A program made the position numbers and the translations under genes. The notes beneath the pieces were generated by a model, which had not been told where the DNA came from, ran no database searches, and saw nothing but the letters and a program-made list of their open reading frames with translations. A stretch of DNA of 64,000 nucleotides from Nocardioides sp. GTDB lineage: Bacteria; Actinomycetota; Actinomycetes; Propionibacteriales; Nocardioidaceae. The DNA lies in the NCBI RefSeq assembly GCF_014360585.1, contig NZ_JACIXG010000009.1, positions 1 to 64,000 on the forward strand, read 5' to 3'. Position 1 is the first letter of the stretch. Each line of letters begins with the position of its first letter. Positions 26,382 through 36,213 of the stretch are shown here, one piece after another.

Positions 26382-27434
26382 ATGGCTCGCTACGGAACCC
26401 AGTTCGGCCCCGACATCACCTTCCTGGGTGTCGACCGGTGTGACTGGGCCGACCCCGCGACGTACGAGGGTGCCGATGTGGTCATCCTCGGCGCCCCCTT
26501 CGACGGAGGTACCTCGCACCGGTCGGGCACCCGGTTCGGCCCGCAGTTCATCCGGCAGACCTGCTATCTGCCCCACGACGGGTCGCGGCCCTCGCTCGCG
26601 ATGCGCGTCGACGCGCTGCGGGACCTGAAGGTGCTCGACGCGGGCGACGTCGAGATGTACTCCGGCGACGCGGAGCGCTCGGTGCGCGACCTCCAGGATG
26701 CGGTCCACGCCGTGACGAGCAACGGTGCCATCCCGCTGGTGCTGGGCGGCGATCACACGATCGCCTGGCCCGACGCCGCCGGTGTCGCCCAGCATCTCGG
26801 CCAGGGACGCGTGTCGATGATCCACTTCGACGCCCACGCCGACACCGGCGACATCGAGTTCGGCTCGCTCATCGGGCACGGCCAGCCGATGCGCCGGCTC
26901 ATCGAGTCGGGTGCGCTGCGCGGCGACCGGTTCCTGCAGATGGGGCTGCGCGGCTACTGGCCCGAGCCCGAGACGCTCGACTGGATGGCCGAGCAGGGCA
27001 TGCGGTCCTACGAGATGACCGAGATCGTGCACCGCGGGCTGGAGGAGTGCCTCAGCGAGGCCTTCACGATCGCGACCGACGAGTGCGACGGCGTCTTCCT
27101 CTCGGTCGACATCGACGTCTGCGACCCCGGGCACGCGCCCGGCACCGGCACTCCGGAGCCCGGCGGCCTGACCTCCCGCCAGCTGCTCGATGCGGTCCGT
27201 CGGATCGCCTACGAGCTGCCGGTGGTCGGGATCGACGTCGTCGAGGTCTCCCCGCCCTACGACCACGCCGACATCACCTCGTTCCTCGCCAACCGGGTCG
27301 TTCTCGAGGCGCTCTCGGGCATCGCCCGCCGCAGGCGCGACCAGGCCGACGGGACCCGCTGGGACCCGAGCCTTCCGCTGCTGGCCCAGCGTCCGGACCA
27401 GCGCCCCACCGACACTGACAAACAGGAGAACTGA
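26382..27434 (+). CDS. Ureohydrolase of the agmatinase/guanidinobutyrase family
   Basis: A 350-residue arginase-superfamily enzyme with all manganese ligands: GGDHTIAW, HFDAHADTGD and SVDIDVCDPGHAPGTGTPE. It hydrolyses a guanidino group to urea plus an amine. The downstream amine oxidase, GABA transaminase and dehydrogenase suggest agmatine to putrescine as the reaction; guanidinobutyrate to GABA is the main alternative. The released urea could be split by the urease encoded 15 kb upstream. Confidence 0.87.
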   Translation: MARYGTQFGPDITFLGVDRCDWADPATYEGADVVILGAPFDGGTSHRSGTRFGPQFIRQTCYLPHDGSRPSLAMRVDALRDLKVLDAGDVEMYSGDAERSVRDLQDAVHAVTSNGAIPLVLGGDHTIAWPDAAGVAQHLGQGRVSMIHFDAHADTGDIEFGSLIGHGQPMRRLIESGALRGDRFLQMGLRGYWPEPETLDWMAEQGMRSYEMTEIVHRGLEECLSEAFTIATDECDGVFLSVDIDVCDPGHAPGTGTPEPGGLTSRQLLDAVRRIAYELPVVGIDVVEVSPPYDHADITSFLANRVVLEALSGIARRRRDQADGTRWDPSLPLLAQRPDQRPTDTDKQEN

Positions 27435-27435
27435 C

Positions 27436-28881
27436 ATGACCACCCACGACGTGATCGTGGTCGGCGCCGGGGTGACCGGCCTGACTGCGGCCTGGCGACT
27501 CGCCCAGGCCGGCAAGGACGTGCTCGTCCTCGAGGCGCGCGACCGAGTCGGCGGCCGGCTGCGCACCGAGGCGCACGGCACACCCGGGGTGGAGGCCGAC
27601 TTCGAGGTCGGCGGCCAGTGGGTCTCGCCGGACCAGGACGCCCTGCTCGGGATCCTCGACGAGCTCAGGCTGCCGACCTACCCGCGGTTCCGCGACGGTG
27701 AGTCGCTCTACGTCGACAAGGCGGGAGTCACGCATCGCTTCGGTGACGAGCTGCCGGTCGAGGAGTCCACCCTGGCGGCGATCGCGCAGCTGACCAAGGC
27801 GCTCGATGCGCTGGCCGCGGGCATGGACCCGGCCCGGCCGTGGGACCTCGAGGACGCCGCCCACCTCGACAGCGTCTCGTTCCGGGCCTGGCTCGAGGAG
27901 CGGTGCGAGGACCCGGTGGCCGTCGACAACGTCGCGCTCTACATCGGGCCGGCGATGCTGACCAAGCCCGCCCACTCCTTCTCCGTGCTCCAGGCCGTGC
28001 AGATGGCCGCCAGCGCGGGGTCGTTCAGCAACCTCGTCGACGCCGACGTGATCCTCGACCGCCGGGTCGTCGGCGGTCTGCAGCGGGTGCCGCTGACGCT
28101 GGCCGAACGGCTGGGGGACCGGGTCCGGCTCGGCCAGGACGTGACCCTGGTCGAGTGGGACGAGGACGGTGCCGTGGTCCACATCGGCGCCGAGATCCAC
28201 GCCGCGCGCCGCCTGGTCCTCGCCGTGCCGCCGACCCTGGTCAAGCGGATCCGGTTCAGCCCCGAGCTTCCGGCCGAGCACCGGATGGCCCGCGAGCACC
28301 AGTCGTTCGGGCTGGTCATCAAGGTGCAGGCGCAGTACGAGACGCCGTTCTGGCGCGCCGACGGCCTCAGCGGCACCGGCTTCGCTCCCTGGCAGCTGGT
28401 CCACGAGGTCTACGACAACACCCCCGAGGGCGAGCAGCGCGGGACGCTGGTCGGCTTCGTCTCCGACAAGCGCGCGGACGCCGCCGGCCGGCTCCCCGAC
28501 GAGGAGCGGCGCCGGCAGGTGCTCGCGTCGCTGGCGACGTACTTCGGGGACGCGGCGCTCGAGCCGCTCACCTACGTCGAGAGCGACTGGCACCACCAGG
28601 AGCTCACCGGCGGGGCGTACGGGACCAGCTTCGACCTCGGCGGGCTGACCAGGTGGGGCGCGGTGCTGCGCGAGCCGCTCGGCCCGATCGAGTTCGGCAG
28701 CAGCGACGTCGCCGGTCACGGCTTCCAGCACGTCGACGGCGCCGTCCGGGTGGGCGAGGAGATCGCCCGGACCATCCTCGACGGCGGGCTGAGGCCGCTG
28801 GGCGCCACGAGGTCAGCGGGCGGCGACCTCCGCGCCGTAGCGCTCGACACAGAACGCCGAGAGCCGGTCGGCCAGCGCTGA
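27436..28881 (+). CDS. Flavin monoamine oxidase (putrescine oxidase-like)
   Basis: A 481-residue FAD amine oxidase: dinucleotide fold DVIVVGAGVTGLTAAWRLAQ, then VLEARDRVGGRLRT, GGQWVSP and a C-terminal AGHGFQHVDGAVRVGEEIA. Putrescine oxidases of actinobacteria convert putrescine to 4-aminobutanal, ammonia and hydrogen peroxide. It starts two bases after the ureohydrolase stop. Its last 69 bases overlap the convergent LysR gene, and the final 25 residues lie outside the conserved fold. Confidence 0.87.
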   Translation: MTTHDVIVVGAGVTGLTAAWRLAQAGKDVLVLEARDRVGGRLRTEAHGTPGVEADFEVGGQWVSPDQDALLGILDELRLPTYPRFRDGESLYVDKAGVTHRFGDELPVEESTLAAIAQLTKALDALAAGMDPARPWDLEDAAHLDSVSFRAWLEERCEDPVAVDNVALYIGPAMLTKPAHSFSVLQAVQMAASAGSFSNLVDADVILDRRVVGGLQRVPLTLAERLGDRVRLGQDVTLVEWDEDGAVVHIGAEIHAARRLVLAVPPTLVKRIRFSPELPAEHRMAREHQSFGLVIKVQAQYETPFWRADGLSGTGFAPWQLVHEVYDNTPEGEQRGTLVGFVSDKRADAAGRLPDEERRRQVLASLATYFGDAALEPLTYVESDWHHQELTGGAYGTSFDLGGLTRWGAVLREPLGPIEFGSSDVAGHGFQHVDGAVRVGEEIARTILDGGLRPLGATRSAGGDLRAVALDTERREPVGQR

Positions 28882-29703
28882 GAGGGCGCCGGCGGCGTGG
28901 TGGTGCGGGTCCCATGCCGCGTACAGCCTGATCCGCACCCGACCGGCCGGCGCCTCGATGTGCAGCGGCACCAGACCGAAGCGCGGGTCGTCGGAGACGA
29001 TCGCGACGCCGCGGCCCGAGGCCGCGAGCGCCTGGGCGACCTGGGCGTTGGACACCTCGAGGACGTCGCCGTAGCCCACGGCGGCGTCCTCGACCGCTGC
29101 GTCCAGGAGCGGCCGGGGCCGCAGGTCCTCGGTGAGCAGGACGAGCGGCCGGGTGACCAGGTCGCGTACGTCCACGGACCCCCGCCCCGCCCACGGGTCG
29201 TCGGGGCGGACATAGGCCCACACCGGCAGCACGGCGAGGGCGCGCGAGGTCAGCGAACGGCCCGGGGGCCGGGTGACGATCGCCAGGTCGGCGCCGGCGC
29301 GGACCGCGGCGACCGCGCCGCGCGGATCGAGCTCGCGGACCATCGCGACCGGGTCGTCCGGCCCGAGCGTCGCCAGGAACGGCGCGAGCACGTCGGTGAG
29401 CGTCGTGGACGGCACGGCGAGGTGCAGCTCGTCGAGCCGGCCGGAGGCGAGCAGGCCGACGGCGCGCTCGAGGTCGTCGGCGTGCGCGAGCAGGTCGCGG
29501 GCGCGGGGGAGGAGGTCCATCGCCGTCCGGGTGAGCCGCAGGCGCCGCCCCTCCCGGGCGAACAGCGGCACGCCCAGGTTCGCCTCGAGCTGTCGCAGCT
29601 GCCGCGACAGCACCGGCTGGGTCACGTGCAGCAGCTCCGCGGCGCGGGTCGCGGAGCCCGCGTCGGCGGTGGCGACGAAGTAGCGCAGCAGCCGCAGATC
29701 CAT
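28813..29703 (-). CDS. LysR family transcriptional regulator
   Basis: A 296-residue LysR protein: HTH from MDLRLLRYFVATADAGSATRAAELLHVTQP to VLSRQLRQLEANLGVPLFAREG, then a two-lobed effector domain. ATG 29703 is used; ATG 29709 adds two residues. Divergent from gabT with a short shared promoter region, so it probably activates gabT and the dehydrogenase. Its 3' end overlaps the amine oxidase gene antisense. Confidence 0.9.
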   Translation of the reverse strand: MDLRLLRYFVATADAGSATRAAELLHVTQPVLSRQLRQLEANLGVPLFAREGRRLRLTRTAMDLLPRARDLLAHADDLERAVGLLASGRLDELHLAVPSTTLTDVLAPFLATLGPDDPVAMVRELDPRGAVAAVRAGADLAIVTRPPGRSLTSRALAVLPVWAYVRPDDPWAGRGSVDVRDLVTRPLVLLTEDLRPRPLLDAAVEDAAVGYGDVLEVSNAQVAQALAASGRGVAIVSDDPRFGLVPLHIEAPAGRVRIRLYAAWDPHHHAAGALSALADRLSAFCVERYGAEVAAR

Positions 29704-29774
29704 GCTCATGAGGCATGATCTTAGTAGCCAAAAGGTCTTGGACGACATGTGTCGCCGAGGCCCATGCTGATCCC

Positions 29775-31112
29775 ATGACCGAGCTCTCGACCCTCGAACA
29801 GTCCCGCCTCCTGCGTACGCCGCTCCCCGGCCCCCGCTCCCAGGAGCTCATCCGCCGCAAGGCCGCGGCCGTGAGCCAGGGCGTGGGCACGACGATGCCC
29901 GTCTTCGCCGCCCGCGCCGCGGGCGGGATCGTCGAGGACGTCGACGGCAACCGCTTCATCGACCTGGGCTCCGGCATCGCGGTGACCACGGTCGGCTCCA
30001 GCGCCGCCCGCGTCGTCGACGCGGTCACCGAGCAGGTGGCGGCCTTCACCCACACCTGCTTCATGGTCACGCCCTACGAGGGCTACGTGGCCGTCGCCGA
30101 GCAGCTCGCCCGGCTCACCCCCGGCGACCACGAGAAGCGCACCGCGCTGTTCAACTCCGGCTCCGAGGCCGTCGAGAACGCGGTCAAGATCGCCCGCTCG
30201 TTCACCGGCAAGGACGCGGTCGTGGTCTTCGACCACGCCTACCACGGCCGCACCAACCTCACGATGGCGATGACGGCGAAGAACATGCCCTACAAGCACG
30301 GCTTCGGACCGTTTGCCGGAGAGGTCTACCGGGCGCCGATGTCCTACCCGTTCCGGGACGCTGTCGAGATCGACGGCAAGCTGGCGGCCGCCCGGGCGAC
30401 GTCGCAGATCGAGACCCAGGTCGGCGCCGAGAACCTCGCGGCCGTCGTCATCGAGCCGGTCCAGGGTGAGGGCGGCTTCATCGTCCCGGCACCCGGGTTC
30501 CTCGCCGCGCTGGCGGAGTGGTGCCGGGCCAACGACGTGCTCTTCGTGGCCGACGAGGTGCAGTCCGGCTTCGGCCGCACCGGCACCTGGTTCGCCGTGG
30601 AGCACGACGACGTCGTCCCGGACATGGTGGTCAGCGCGAAGGGCATCGCCGGTGGTCTGCCACTCTCCGCGGTGACTGGGCGCGCCGAGGTCATGGACGC
30701 CGTCCACCCCAGCGGCCTGGGCGGCACCTACGGCGGCAACCCGCTCGCCTGCGCCGCCGCGCTGGCCGTGATCGAGACCATCGAGGCCGAGGACCTGCTC
30801 AGCCGGGCCCGCCAGATCGAGGAGCGCCTGCTCGGCCGGCTCCGCGACCTGCAGGCCGGAGACCCGCGCATCGGCGACGTACGCGGCCGGGGCGCGATGA
30901 TCGCCGCCGAGTTCGTCGACCCCGCCACGGGCGACCCCGACGGCGCGACCGCCAAGGCCGTCGCCGCCTACGCCCACAGCCAGGGCGTCATCGCCCTGAC
31001 CTGTGGCACCTGGGGCAACGTCATCCGCTTCCTGCCGCCGCTGAGCATCTCCGACGAGCTGCTCGACGACGCCCTCGACGTACTCACGACCGCACTGGAG
31101 GAGTCCAAGTGA
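29775..31112 (+). CDS. gabT: 4-aminobutyrate aminotransferase (class III)
   Basis: A 445-residue PLP enzyme: FNSGSEAVENAVKIAR, VVFDHAYHGRTNLTMAMT, FVADEVQSGFGRTGTWFA and the PLP lysine in SAKGIAGGLPLSAVTGR. It moves the amino group of GABA to 2-oxoglutarate giving succinate semialdehyde. Start ATG 29775; the track ORF extends into the promoter. Coupled to the next gene by a GTGA overlap. Confidence 0.92.
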   Translation: MTELSTLEQSRLLRTPLPGPRSQELIRRKAAAVSQGVGTTMPVFAARAAGGIVEDVDGNRFIDLGSGIAVTTVGSSAARVVDAVTEQVAAFTHTCFMVTPYEGYVAVAEQLARLTPGDHEKRTALFNSGSEAVENAVKIARSFTGKDAVVVFDHAYHGRTNLTMAMTAKNMPYKHGFGPFAGEVYRAPMSYPFRDAVEIDGKLAAARATSQIETQVGAENLAAVVIEPVQGEGGFIVPAPGFLAALAEWCRANDVLFVADEVQSGFGRTGTWFAVEHDDVVPDMVVSAKGIAGGLPLSAVTGRAEVMDAVHPSGLGGTYGGNPLACAAALAVIETIEAEDLLSRARQIEERLLGRLRDLQAGDPRIGDVRGRGAMIAAEFVDPATGDPDGATAKAVAAYAHSQGVIALTCGTWGNVIRFLPPLSISDELLDDALDVLTTALEESK

Positions 31113-32584
31113 CCACGACCGCCGGGCCCATGAACACCCAGCCCAGCTACCTCGACGCCCTCGAGCCCGGCAGCGGCGTCCTCGTCGGCGGCCAGTGGCG
31201 ACCGGGAGCCGCCGGCGTCTTCACGGTGGAGAACCCCGCCACCCGCGAGCACGTCGCCGACGTCGCCGACGGCAGCACCGAGGACGCGACCGCAGCCGTC
31301 GACGCGGCCGCTGCGGCACTGCCCGCGTGGTCGGCGCTGCCGCCGCGGCCCCGCAGCGACCTGCTCGTCCGGGTGCGCGAGCTGATGCTGCGCGACGTCG
31401 ACGACCTCGCCGCCCTGATCGCGCTCGAGAACGGCAAGTCCCTCACCGACGCGCGCGGCGAGGTCGCCTACGCCGCCGAGTTCTTCCGCTGGTACGCCGA
31501 GGAGGCCGTGCGCCCGCACGGCGACTTCGGTGCCTCGCCGGCCGGTGGCACCCGCACCATCGTCACCCACAAGCCCGTGGGCGTGGCCGCTCTCGTGACG
31601 CCCTGGAACTTCCCGGCCGCGATGGCCACCCGCAAGATCGCCCCGGCGCTCGCGGCGGGCTGCACGGTCGTGCTCAAGCCCGCCGCCGAGACGCCGCTGA
31701 CGGCGCTCGCGGTCGCCCGGCTGATCGCCGAGGCCGGCGTTCCCGACGGCGTCGTCAACGTGGTCCCCGGTCGCGACGCTGCCGGGATCGTCAGCACCTG
31801 GCTCACCGACCAGCGGGTCCGCAAGATCTCCTTCACCGGCTCCACCGGCGTCGGCCGCATCCTGCTGCGTCAGGCCGCAGACCGGGTCGTCAACACCTCG
31901 ATGGAGCTCGGCGGCAACGCGCCGTTCGTGGTGACCTCGAGCGCCGACGTGGCAGCAGCAGTCGAGGGCGCGATGGTCGCCAAGTTCCGCAACGGGGGAC
32001 AGGCCTGCACCGCCGCCAACAGGTTCTACGTGCACGCCGACGTCGCCGAGGAGTTCACCGCCCGGCTCGGCGCGGCCGTCGAGAAGCTCCGGGTCGGCCC
32101 CGCCGAGCAGGGCAGCGACATCGGCCCGCTCATCTCCGAGAAGGCGTACGCCACCGTCACCGGCCTCGTCGACGACGCCGTGGCCGCGGGGGCCGTGATC
32201 GCCCACCGCGCCGAGGTCCCCGCCTCGGAGGGCTACTTCTACGCACCCACGGTCCTGACCGGCGTACCGGCGGACTCGCCGCTGCTGCACGAGGAGATCT
32301 TCGGGCCGGTGGCCCCGATCGTGGTCTGGGACGACACCGAGGAGCTGCTGGCCACGGTCAACGACACCGAGTTCGGCCTGGCGGCGTACGTCTACGGCGA
32401 GATGGGCGAGGCACTGCACGTCGCCGAGCGGATCGACGCCGGGATGGTCGGCGTCAACCGCGGCCTGGTCTCCGACCCCTCGGCGCCGTTCGGCGGGGTG
32501 AAGCAGAGCGGCATCGGGCGCGAGGGCGCGCGGGCCGGGCTGGAGGAGTACCTGGAGACGCAGTACCTCAGCGTCGCCTGGTGA
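31109..32584 (+). CDS. gabD: NAD(P)-dependent succinate-semialdehyde dehydrogenase family protein
   Basis: A 491-residue aldehyde dehydrogenase. Cofactor site ALVTPWNFPAAMATRKIAPA, catalytic Glu in MELGGNAPFVV and nucleophilic Cys in NGGQACTAANRF. With gabT upstream it should oxidise succinate semialdehyde to succinate; it may also oxidise 4-aminobutanal, for which no separate dehydrogenase is seen. The GTG start overlaps the gabT stop; ATG 31130 is an alternative. Confidence 0.9.
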   Translation: MTTTAGPMNTQPSYLDALEPGSGVLVGGQWRPGAAGVFTVENPATREHVADVADGSTEDATAAVDAAAAALPAWSALPPRPRSDLLVRVRELMLRDVDDLAALIALENGKSLTDARGEVAYAAEFFRWYAEEAVRPHGDFGASPAGGTRTIVTHKPVGVAALVTPWNFPAAMATRKIAPALAAGCTVVLKPAAETPLTALAVARLIAEAGVPDGVVNVVPGRDAAGIVSTWLTDQRVRKISFTGSTGVGRILLRQAADRVVNTSMELGGNAPFVVTSSADVAAAVEGAMVAKFRNGGQACTAANRFYVHADVAEEFTARLGAAVEKLRVGPAEQGSDIGPLISEKAYATVTGLVDDAVAAGAVIAHRAEVPASEGYFYAPTVLTGVPADSPLLHEEIFGPVAPIVVWDDTEELLATVNDTEFGLAAYVYGEMGEALHVAERIDAGMVGVNRGLVSDPSAPFGGVKQSGIGREGARAGLEEYLETQYLSVAW

Positions 32585-32590
32585 GTCGGG

Positions 32591-32624
32591 GGAGTCGTCT
32601 CGTGATTGGCATCACGCCGACTCC
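32591..32624 (+). terminator. Hairpin downstream of gabD
   Basis: GGAGTCG and CGACTCC enclose a second stem CGTGAT-TGGC-ATCACG just after the stop. A strong stem without a clear T-run. Confidence 0.6.
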
Positions 32625-32754
32625 ATCCCCGATGATGTGACTCAGGCCACCTGCACACCATGCGGGTGGTCACTCGGGACTGCCTCACCCGGCGGTCCCG
32701 CAAACACTCCAGACGGACCACCAGTGCCGCCCGGCAGATTGAGGAGTCACCCTT

Positions 32755-35700
32755 ATGACCGCAGTGTTCGAGCCCGGGACCTCGTTCGAGGCGTACGACC
32801 TGGCCGACCGATACCGTGTCGGAGCCGGCCCCGTGCTGCTGACCGGAATCCAGGCGATCGCGCGGATGCTCGTCGAGCAGCGCGCCCTGGACCAACGCCG
32901 CGGCATGCGGACCGGCACCTTCATCTCCGGCTATCCGGGCAGTCCGCTCGGCGGCCTCGACCAGCTTCTGCTGGGCCTGCCGAAGGAGATGGCCGACGCC
33001 GACATCACCGTCGTGCCCGGTCTCAACGAGGAACTCGCCGCCACCGCCGTGTGGGGCTCGCAGTCGGCGGTCACGCTCGACACCGAGCGCTACGACGGCG
33101 TGACCGGCGTCTGGTACGGCAAGGGTCCCGGTGTCGACCGCGCGCTGGACGCGATGCGTCACGCCAACATGTACGGCGCCCACCCCGCCGGCGGCATGCT
33201 GATGCTGGTCGGCGACGACCCGGCCGCGAAGTCCTCCACCGTGCCTGCGGTCAGCGAGCGCACCCTGGCCTCGCTCGGCATCCCGGTGCTCTTCCCGCGC
33301 AATGCCTCCGAGATCGTCGAGTACGGGATGGAGGGCATCGCCCTCTCCCGCGCCTCCGGCTGTGTGGTCGCGCTCAAGATCGTCGCCGACGTCGCCGACG
33401 GTGCCTGGGTGGTCAACCCGGAGATCGGCGTCATCGACCCGGTCATGCCGAAGACCGAGTGGCAGGGCGTCCCCTACACCTACGAGCCGACCAAGATCGA
33501 GCTCTTCCCCGACCGGATCGTCGGCGCCGAGGCGAAGCTCTACGGCCCCCGGATGAACGTCGTGAAGGCGTACGCCGCCGAGAACCGGCTCAACCGGATC
33601 GAGGTCAAGGCGCCGAACGCCAAGGTCGGCATCGTCGCCTCCGGCTCGTGCTACGACTCGATGCGACAGGGCCTGCTGGACCTCGGCCTCGACCACGACG
33701 CCCTGATGGCCGCCGGCATCCGGGTGCTGCGCCTGGGCATGATGTGGCCGGTCGAGCCGACCATCGTGTCGACGTTCGCCGACGGGCTCGAGGAGATCAT
33801 CGTCGTCGAGGACAAGACCTCCTTCATCGAGCAGGGCATCCGCGAGATCCTCTACGGCGAGCCGTCCGCGCCCGTCATCGTCGGCAAGAAGGACCGCGCC
33901 GGGGTCCCGTTGGTGCCGCTGGACGGGGAGCTGACCGCCGGCCGCCTGCTCGCGCCGCTGCGTCGTGCGCTGAAGGGCCGCGCCGAGCTGAAGTCCGCCG
34001 GGCCGGCCCGGATCGACCTGCCGCTGCTCTCGACCTCGCGCACCCCGTACTTCTGCTCGGGCTGCCCGCACAACCGCTCCACCGCGCTGCCCGAGGGCTC
34101 GATCGGTGGCGGCGGCATCGGCTGCCACACCCTGGTGACCGCCTCGCAGCGTGAGGACAGTGCGGTCGTCGGCATCACCCAGATGGGCGGCGAGGGCTCG
34201 CAGTGGATCGGGCAGGCGCCCTACAGCCACGCCGGCCACACCTTCCAGAACGTCGGCGACGGCACCTTCTTCCACTCCGCGCAGCTGGCCATCCAGGCGT
34301 GCGTCGCGGCGGGCGTCAACATCACCTACAAGCTGCTCCACAACGACGTCGTCGCGATGACCGGTGCCCAGAAGCGGCAGGGTGAGGTCACGATGGCGCA
34401 GCTGACGCACAAGCTGATGAACGAGGGGGTCAAGGCGATCATCGTGGTCGCCGACGAGCCGAAGCGCTACCGCCGCAGCAGCTTCCCCGCGGGCGTACGC
34501 CTGTGGCACCGCGACCGCCTCGACGACGCCCAGCGGGAGCTGCGCGAGATCGACGGCGTGACCGTGCTGATCTACGACCAGCACTGCGCCGCCGACGCGC
34601 GCCGCCAGCGCAAGCGCGGCACCATCGAGGCCCGCAACACCAAGATCGTGATCAACGAGGCCGTATGCGAGGGCTGCGGCGACTGCGGCGTGAAGTCCAA
34701 CTGCCTCTCCGTGCAGCCGGTCGAGACCGAGCTGGGCCGCAAGACCCGCATCGACCAGACCTCGTGCAACACCGACTACACCTGTGTCGAGGGGGAGTGC
34801 CCCTCGTTCATGGCGGTCGAGACCGACCCGACGGTCAAGAAGGCCAAGAAGTCGACGCCGACCCCGCCCGAGGTGGCGGACCCGGGCTACGCCGACCTGG
34901 AGCGGACCTACGGCGTCTTCATGGCCGGCATCGGCGGCACCGGCATCGTCACCGTCAACCAGGTGCTCGCCACCGCGGCGCTGCGGGCCGGCTTCGGCGT
35001 GGAGTCACTCGACCAGGTCGGGATGAGCCAGAAGGCCGGCCCGGTGACCGCTCACCTGCGGTTCGGTCCGGGCGCGATCGACCCGTCCAACCGGGTCACC
35101 CCGGGTTCGGCGGACGCGCTGCTCGGCTTCGACCTCCTCACCCTGGCCGAGGGCAAGAACCTCGCCTACGGCGACCCGGAGCGCACCCGAGCGGTCGTGT
35201 CGACCAGCAAGACGCCGACCGGGCCGATGGTCTACGACAAGGACATCGCCTACCCGGCCGACGACGAGCTGCTCACCCGCGTGAACGGCGCGACCTCCTC
35301 GCTGCGCGCCTTCGACGCGCTCACCGCCGCTGAGACGCTCTTCGGCAACACCGCCGCGGCCAACTTCCTGCTGGTCGGCGCCGCCTACCAGGCCGGTGCG
35401 CTCCCGATCCCCGCCGAGGCGATCGAGGAGGCCATCGGCATCAACGGTGTCGCGGTCAGCGCCAACGTGGCCGCCTTCCGCTGGGGCCGTGCCTCCGTGG
35501 CTGCGCCCGACGAGTTCGCCAAGGTCACCGGCACGGCCACCGCGCCGGTCGAGGAGATCGTCGTGCCGGCTCTGGACGACGCGAAGCTCGACGGCGAGGT
35601 GCGCCGGCTCGTCGAGTTCCGTGCCCCGAAGCTCGTCGCCTTCCAGAACCAGGAGACCGCTCGCCGCTACATCGAGCTCGTCGACCTGGTCTGGAACGCC

Positions 35701-36207
35701 GAGCGTGCGGTGTCCGCCGAGACCCGCTTCTCCGAGGCGGTCGCCCGCTACCTGTTCAAGCTCACCGCCTACAAGGACGAGTACGAGGTCGCCCGGCTGC
35801 TCACCGCGCCGGCCGCCTTGGACGGTGTCCGTGCCGAGGTCCAGGGCAAGATCAGCTTCAAGCTCTCCCCGCCGGTCTTCGGGGCGCTCCTGAAGGGCCG
35901 CAAGATGACCTTCGGTCCGCGCTCGCACTTCATGCTCCGCCTCCTGGCGACCATGAAGTTCCTCCGCGGCACGATCCTCGACCCGTTCGGTCAGGCCCAC
36001 GTACGCCGCACCGAGCGCGCCCTGCTCGCGCACTACTCGGCGCTGGTCACCGACCTCGCCGCGGACCTGACCGACGAGAACTACGTCCGGGCCGTCCGCC
36101 TGGCGGAGCTCCCGGACATGGTGCGGGGCTACGAGAACGTGAAGATGCGCAACGTCGAGGCCTACCGTGAGGCGCTCGCCGCCGAGGGGATCGACCTCGC
36201 GATCTAG
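32755..36207 (+). CDS. Indolepyruvate:ferredoxin oxidoreductase family protein (fused alpha-beta, ferredoxin insert)
   Basis: A 1150-residue fused 2-oxoacid:ferredoxin oxidoreductase. Order: pyrimidine/pyruvate-binding region (TGTFISGYPGSPLGGLDQ), TPP domain with FCSGCPHNRST and QMGGEGSQWIGQAPY, a cysteine-rich segment (VCEGCGDCGVKSNC, then SCNTDYTCVEGECPSF) for iron-sulfur clusters, and the gamma domain starting FMAGIGGTGIVTVNQVL. It decarboxylates aryl pyruvates or branched 2-oxoacids to acyl-CoA with reduction of ferredoxin. GAGGAG precedes the ATG. It stands alone, convergent with a small membrane gene. Confidence 0.9.
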   Translation: MTAVFEPGTSFEAYDLADRYRVGAGPVLLTGIQAIARMLVEQRALDQRRGMRTGTFISGYPGSPLGGLDQLLLGLPKEMADADITVVPGLNEELAATAVWGSQSAVTLDTERYDGVTGVWYGKGPGVDRALDAMRHANMYGAHPAGGMLMLVGDDPAAKSSTVPAVSERTLASLGIPVLFPRNASEIVEYGMEGIALSRASGCVVALKIVADVADGAWVVNPEIGVIDPVMPKTEWQGVPYTYEPTKIELFPDRIVGAEAKLYGPRMNVVKAYAAENRLNRIEVKAPNAKVGIVASGSCYDSMRQGLLDLGLDHDALMAAGIRVLRLGMMWPVEPTIVSTFADGLEEIIVVEDKTSFIEQGIREILYGEPSAPVIVGKKDRAGVPLVPLDGELTAGRLLAPLRRALKGRAELKSAGPARIDLPLLSTSRTPYFCSGCPHNRSTALPEGSIGGGGIGCHTLVTASQREDSAVVGITQMGGEGSQWIGQAPYSHAGHTFQNVGDGTFFHSAQLAIQACVAAGVNITYKLLHNDVVAMTGAQKRQGEVTMAQLTHKLMNEGVKAIIVVADEPKRYRRSSFPAGVRLWHRDRLDDAQRELREIDGVTVLIYDQHCAADARRQRKRGTIEARNTKIVINEAVCEGCGDCGVKSNCLSVQPVETELGRKTRIDQTSCNTDYTCVEGECPSFMAVETDPTVKKAKKSTPTPPEVADPGYADLERTYGVFMAGIGGTGIVTVNQVLATAALRAGFGVESLDQVGMSQKAGPVTAHLRFGPGAIDPSNRVTPGSADALLGFDLLTLAEGKNLAYGDPERTRAVVSTSKTPTGPMVYDKDIAYPADDELLTRVNGATSSLRAFDALTAAETLFGNTAAANFLLVGAAYQAGALPIPAEAIEEAIGINGVAVSANVAAFRWGRASVAAPDEFAKVTGTATAPVEEIVVPALDDAKLDGEVRRLVEFRAPKLVAFQNQETARRYIELVDLVWNAERAVSAETRFSEAVARYLFKLTAYKDEYEVARLLTAPAALDGVRAEVQGKISFKLSPPVFGALLKGRKMTFGPRSHFMLRLLATMKFLRGTILDPFGQAHVRRTERALLAHYSALVTDLAADLTDENYVRAVRLAELPDMVRGYENVKMRNVEAYREALAAEGIDLAI

Positions 36208-36213
36208 TTGGGA

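Noticed and set aside
32392-34584. 730-residue minus-strand ORF
   Set aside because: Antisense shadow of the indolepyruvate oxidoreductase gene.
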